NCBI GenBank assembly: GCA_028819295.1
Contig: JAPPMA010000046.1
Location: 1 to 41,615 of the forward strand
Direction of reading: 5' to 3'
Source of the DNA: a bacterium
Lineage (GTDB): Bacteria; Actinomycetota; Acidimicrobiia; Acidimicrobiales; Bin134
Length of the DNA stretch: 41,615 nt
Positions 40,012 to 41,615 of this stretch are shown here, one piece after another. Every line of letters begins with the position of its first letter. The stretch's first letter is position 1. A program made the position numbers and the translations under genes. Below the pieces are notes generated by a model. That model saw only the letters and a list, made by a program, of their open reading frames with translations. It searched no databases and had not been told where the DNA came from.

Positions 40012-40572
40012 ATGGCATGGGGATTGCGGATTGGCTGGGTGGCCGTGGCTGGGCTGGCCCTTCTGGTCGGGCCGACGGTGCATGGGCAGACCCCGCCACC
40101 AGTGGGCTTCCTTGTTCGGCAAGCGGAGGAGTCGAAGGATGCGCCCAAGGAGTACTCACCCCCGGTTGACGCAGAGGTGGTGGATCATTTTCGGCCTCCG
40201 GCCCATGTGGGAGCACCGGGGAATCGGGGCTTTGAGTACAGTCCCGAGCCCGGCCGGCCGGTGTGGGCCTCCGCAGATGGCGAGGTTGTGTTCGCCGGGG
40301 CGGTGGCGCACAACCGGTTTGTCACTGTGTACCACCGCGATGGGTTGCGTACTGCTTACGGCTATCTGGGTTGGATCGCGGTAGCGGAGGGCGACTGGGT
40401 GGAGGCCGGGCAGTTGCTGGGCACCACCACCCAGCGCTTCTTCTTCAGCGTGAGGGCAGGCGATGCGTATCTAGATCCGGGCTTGGTCATGACCGCTGGA
40501 CGCGTTCGGCTGGTGCCTCATCGCGATCCCCCCGGCCGAAGTCGGCTTTCTGCTTATGGCAACGGAATGTGA
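40012..40572 (+). CDS. Secreted M23/LytM-fold protein with zinc ligands replaced
   Basis: The 186-residue protein has a signal peptide (GLRIGWVAVAGLALLVGPTVHG, cleavage near residue 25) and a LytM-type domain recognisable from GFEYSPEPGRPVWASADGEVVFAG through GLRTAYGYLGW to GDWVEAGQLLGTT. In active M23 peptidases the pattern HxGxD and a later HxH bind zinc and catalyse. Here these read Asn71-x-x-x-Glu75 and Arg142-x-Phe144, and the Tyr-x-His of the middle strand reads YGY. It therefore looks catalytically inactive. Inactive LytM proteins such as EnvC and NlpD regulate amidases, so a regulatory or glycan-binding role is plausible. GAGGA lies six bases before the ATG. Confidence 0.82.
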   Translation: MAWGLRIGWVAVAGLALLVGPTVHGQTPPPVGFLVRQAEESKDAPKEYSPPVDAEVVDHFRPPAHVGAPGNRGFEYSPEPGRPVWASADGEVVFAGAVAHNRFVTVYHRDGLRTAYGYLGWIAVAEGDWVEAGQLLGTTTQRFFFSVRAGDAYLDPGLVMTAGRVRLVPHRDPPGRSRLSAYGNGM

Positions 40573-40578
40573 AGCGGC

Positions 40579-40584
40579 TATCGT
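40579..40584 (+). promoter_or_regulatory. Candidate -10 (TATCGT) for rpsB
   Basis: TATCGT lies seven bases after the M23-like stop and would give an rpsB leader of about 110 bases, long enough for an autoregulatory structure. No strong -35 is seen. Confidence 0.35.
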
Positions 40585-40700
40585 TTGAAACGGCCTGGAA
40601 GCAGTTCCCGGCTGAAGACAATCACCGCCCGGGGCATCCCACGGTCGCCGTCAGGTGCTGACCCCGGGTTTCGCTGAACCGCTGGGAGAGGAGAATCACC

Positions 40701-41615
40701 ATGGCGCCTGTCGTGACCATGCGTCAGCTGCTCGATGCCGGGGTCCACTTCGGACACCAGACCCGCCGATGGAATCCGAAGATGCAGCGTTTCATCTTCG
40801 GAGAGCGCAACGGCATCTACATCATCGATCTGACCCAGACCCTTGCCTACATTGAGGCGGCTTACACCTATGTGCGCGATCTGGTGGCCAAAGGCGGTCA
40901 AGTGCTGTTCGTGGGCACCAAGAAGCAGGCCCAAGACAGCGTCCAGAGCTACGCGGAGCGGGTGGGAATGCCCTATGTGAACGAGCGCTGGCTGGGTGGT
41001 CTTCTGACCAATTTCGAGACCATCTCCAAGCGCATGGGCAAGATGAAGGAGTTCCAGCGGATGCGCAGTTCCGGCGAGTTGGACGTGATGCCCAAAAAGG
41101 AGGCCCTTCTCATCACTCGGGAGCTGGCGAAACTAGAGCGCAACCTCAACGGCATCCGAGACTTGACCCGCCCGCCCGACGCGGTGTTCGTGCTCGACAC
41201 CAAAAAGGAGCACATCGCGGTTGCAGAGGCCAACAAGCTGAAGCTGCCGGTTATCGCGGTCGTGGACACGAATTGCGACCCGGATGTGATCCAGTATGTG
41301 ATTCCCGGCAACGACGATGCCATCCGCTCAGGCGAGCTGATGTGTCGGATTATCAGCGATGCTGTTCTCGAGGGCCGATTCATCGCCCGGGGCAACACTG
41401 CCGCCAAGCCTGATGTTGCGCTTGAGCCCGATGTTGCGCCTGAGCCCGATGCTGCGCCTGAGCCCGATGCTGCGCTTGAGCCCGATGCTGCGCTTGAGCC
41501 CGATGCTGCGCCTGAGCCCGATGCTGCGCCTCCGGCTGTCGCGGAGGCGCCGGTGGAGGTTGAGCCGGCCGAGCCAGAGGAGCAGGTGTCGGCTGTCGCT
41601 GAGCCGGCCGAGCCA
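40701..41615 (+). CDS. rpsB: 30S ribosomal protein S2, cut by the window edge
   Basis: The frame is open from ATG 40701 to the last base (305 codons, no stop). It contains S2 blocks [69 protein letters not shown] and [29 protein letters not shown]2 binds the 30S subunit near S1. The core ends near residue 235. It is followed by a Pro/Asp/Ala/Glu-rich acidic tail made of seven six-residue repeats and further Val/Pro/Glu-rich sequence, so the protein exceeds the usual length of about 250. GAGAGGAG precedes the ATG by about 8 bases. Confidence 0.96.
   Translation, partial: MAPVVTMRQLLDAGVHFGHQTRRWNPKMQRFIFGERNGIYIIDLTQTLAYIEAAYTYVRDLVAKGGQVLFVGTKKQAQDSVQSYAERVGMPYVNERWLGGLLTNFETISKRMGKMKEFQRMRSSGELDVMPKKEALLITRELAKLERNLNGIRDLTRPPDAVFVLDTKKEHIAVAEANKLKLPVIAVVDTNCDPDVIQYVIPGNDDAIRSGELMCRIISDAVLEGRFIARGNTAAKPDVALEPDVAPEPDAAPEPDAALEPDAALEPDAAPEPDAAPPAVAEAPVEVEPAEPEEQVSAVAEPAEP
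41409..41534 (+). repeat. 18-bp tandem repeats in the rpsB tail, seven units
   Basis: Seven in-frame 18-base units encode [36 protein letters not shown] and PDAAPP. Units differ at one to three bases, mostly C/T. Confidence 0.95.

Noticed and set aside
41409..41534. Regular repeats at the right edge as a CRISPR array
   Set aside because: Units of 18 bases with no spacers, in frame within rpsB; they encode a protein tail.

Overview
The window is high-GC DNA carrying a dense, mostly co-directional block of bacterial core genes. The gene order is coaD, a SepIVA-like gene, a DUF177 gene, rpmF, plsX, acpP, rnc, a mutM-like gene, smc, ftsY, ffh, rpsP, a KH-domain gene, rimM, trmD, rplS, yraN-like, comM-like, dprA, xer, an M23-like gene and rpsB. 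That order, the SepIVA-like protein, GTG/TTG starts, likely leaderless genes and a mycothiol-type PIG-L deacetylase point to an actinomycetote. My best guess is a deep lineage such as Acidimicrobiia, but the lineage is inference.

Layout. Positions 1-3031 hold a truncated gene end, a small zincin, an alpha-methylacyl-CoA racemase-type CoA transferase, a PIG-L deacetylase and a small membrane protein; the last three have overlapping ends. Positions 3182-7140 (minus strand) are a visibly AT-richer two-gene cassette: a PHP phosphoesterase fused to an SMC/ABC-type ATPase, then an AlbA/Schlafen-domain protein with a GHKL-like ATPase end. This is the main accessory element and looks like an uncharacterised defence-type or DNA-transaction module. 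Positions 7289-10230 hold a stand-alone Lrp ligand-binding domain, an unrecognised 523-residue protein and galE. A minus-strand pair (cold-shock-like protein and ATP-dependent pckA) converges on galE with a 4-base overlap.

Positions 12131-14995 are a loose accessory stretch: a secreted Tyr/Thr/Arg-repeat protein, two tiny membrane proteins, a probable frameshifted membrane gene, palindromes and a MazEF-type toxin-antitoxin pair. From 15103 to the right edge the core block runs almost entirely on the plus strand: a FakA/YloV-like kinase, recG, a GNAT enzyme, rsmD and coaD; then envelope and lipid genes; chromosome maintenance (smc, a mutM-like gene); protein targeting (ftsY, ffh); ribosome and tRNA maturation (rpsP, KH protein, rimM, trmD, rplS); DNA uptake and recombination (comM-like, dprA, xer); a secreted LytM-like protein; and rpsB, which runs off the edge.

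Three things stand out besides the cassette. The mutM-position gene has lost the catalytic N-terminal Pro-Glu and other key residues. The M23-like protein has lost its zinc ligands. Between about 30.0 and 41.6 kb there are seven short tandem duplications (units 18-69 bp), several sitting at gene ends or spanning stop codons. Several first-in-operon genes show a TANNNT hexamer only 6-8 bases before the start codon, the layout of leaderless transcripts. No tRNA, rRNA, CRISPR array or complete insertion sequence was seen.
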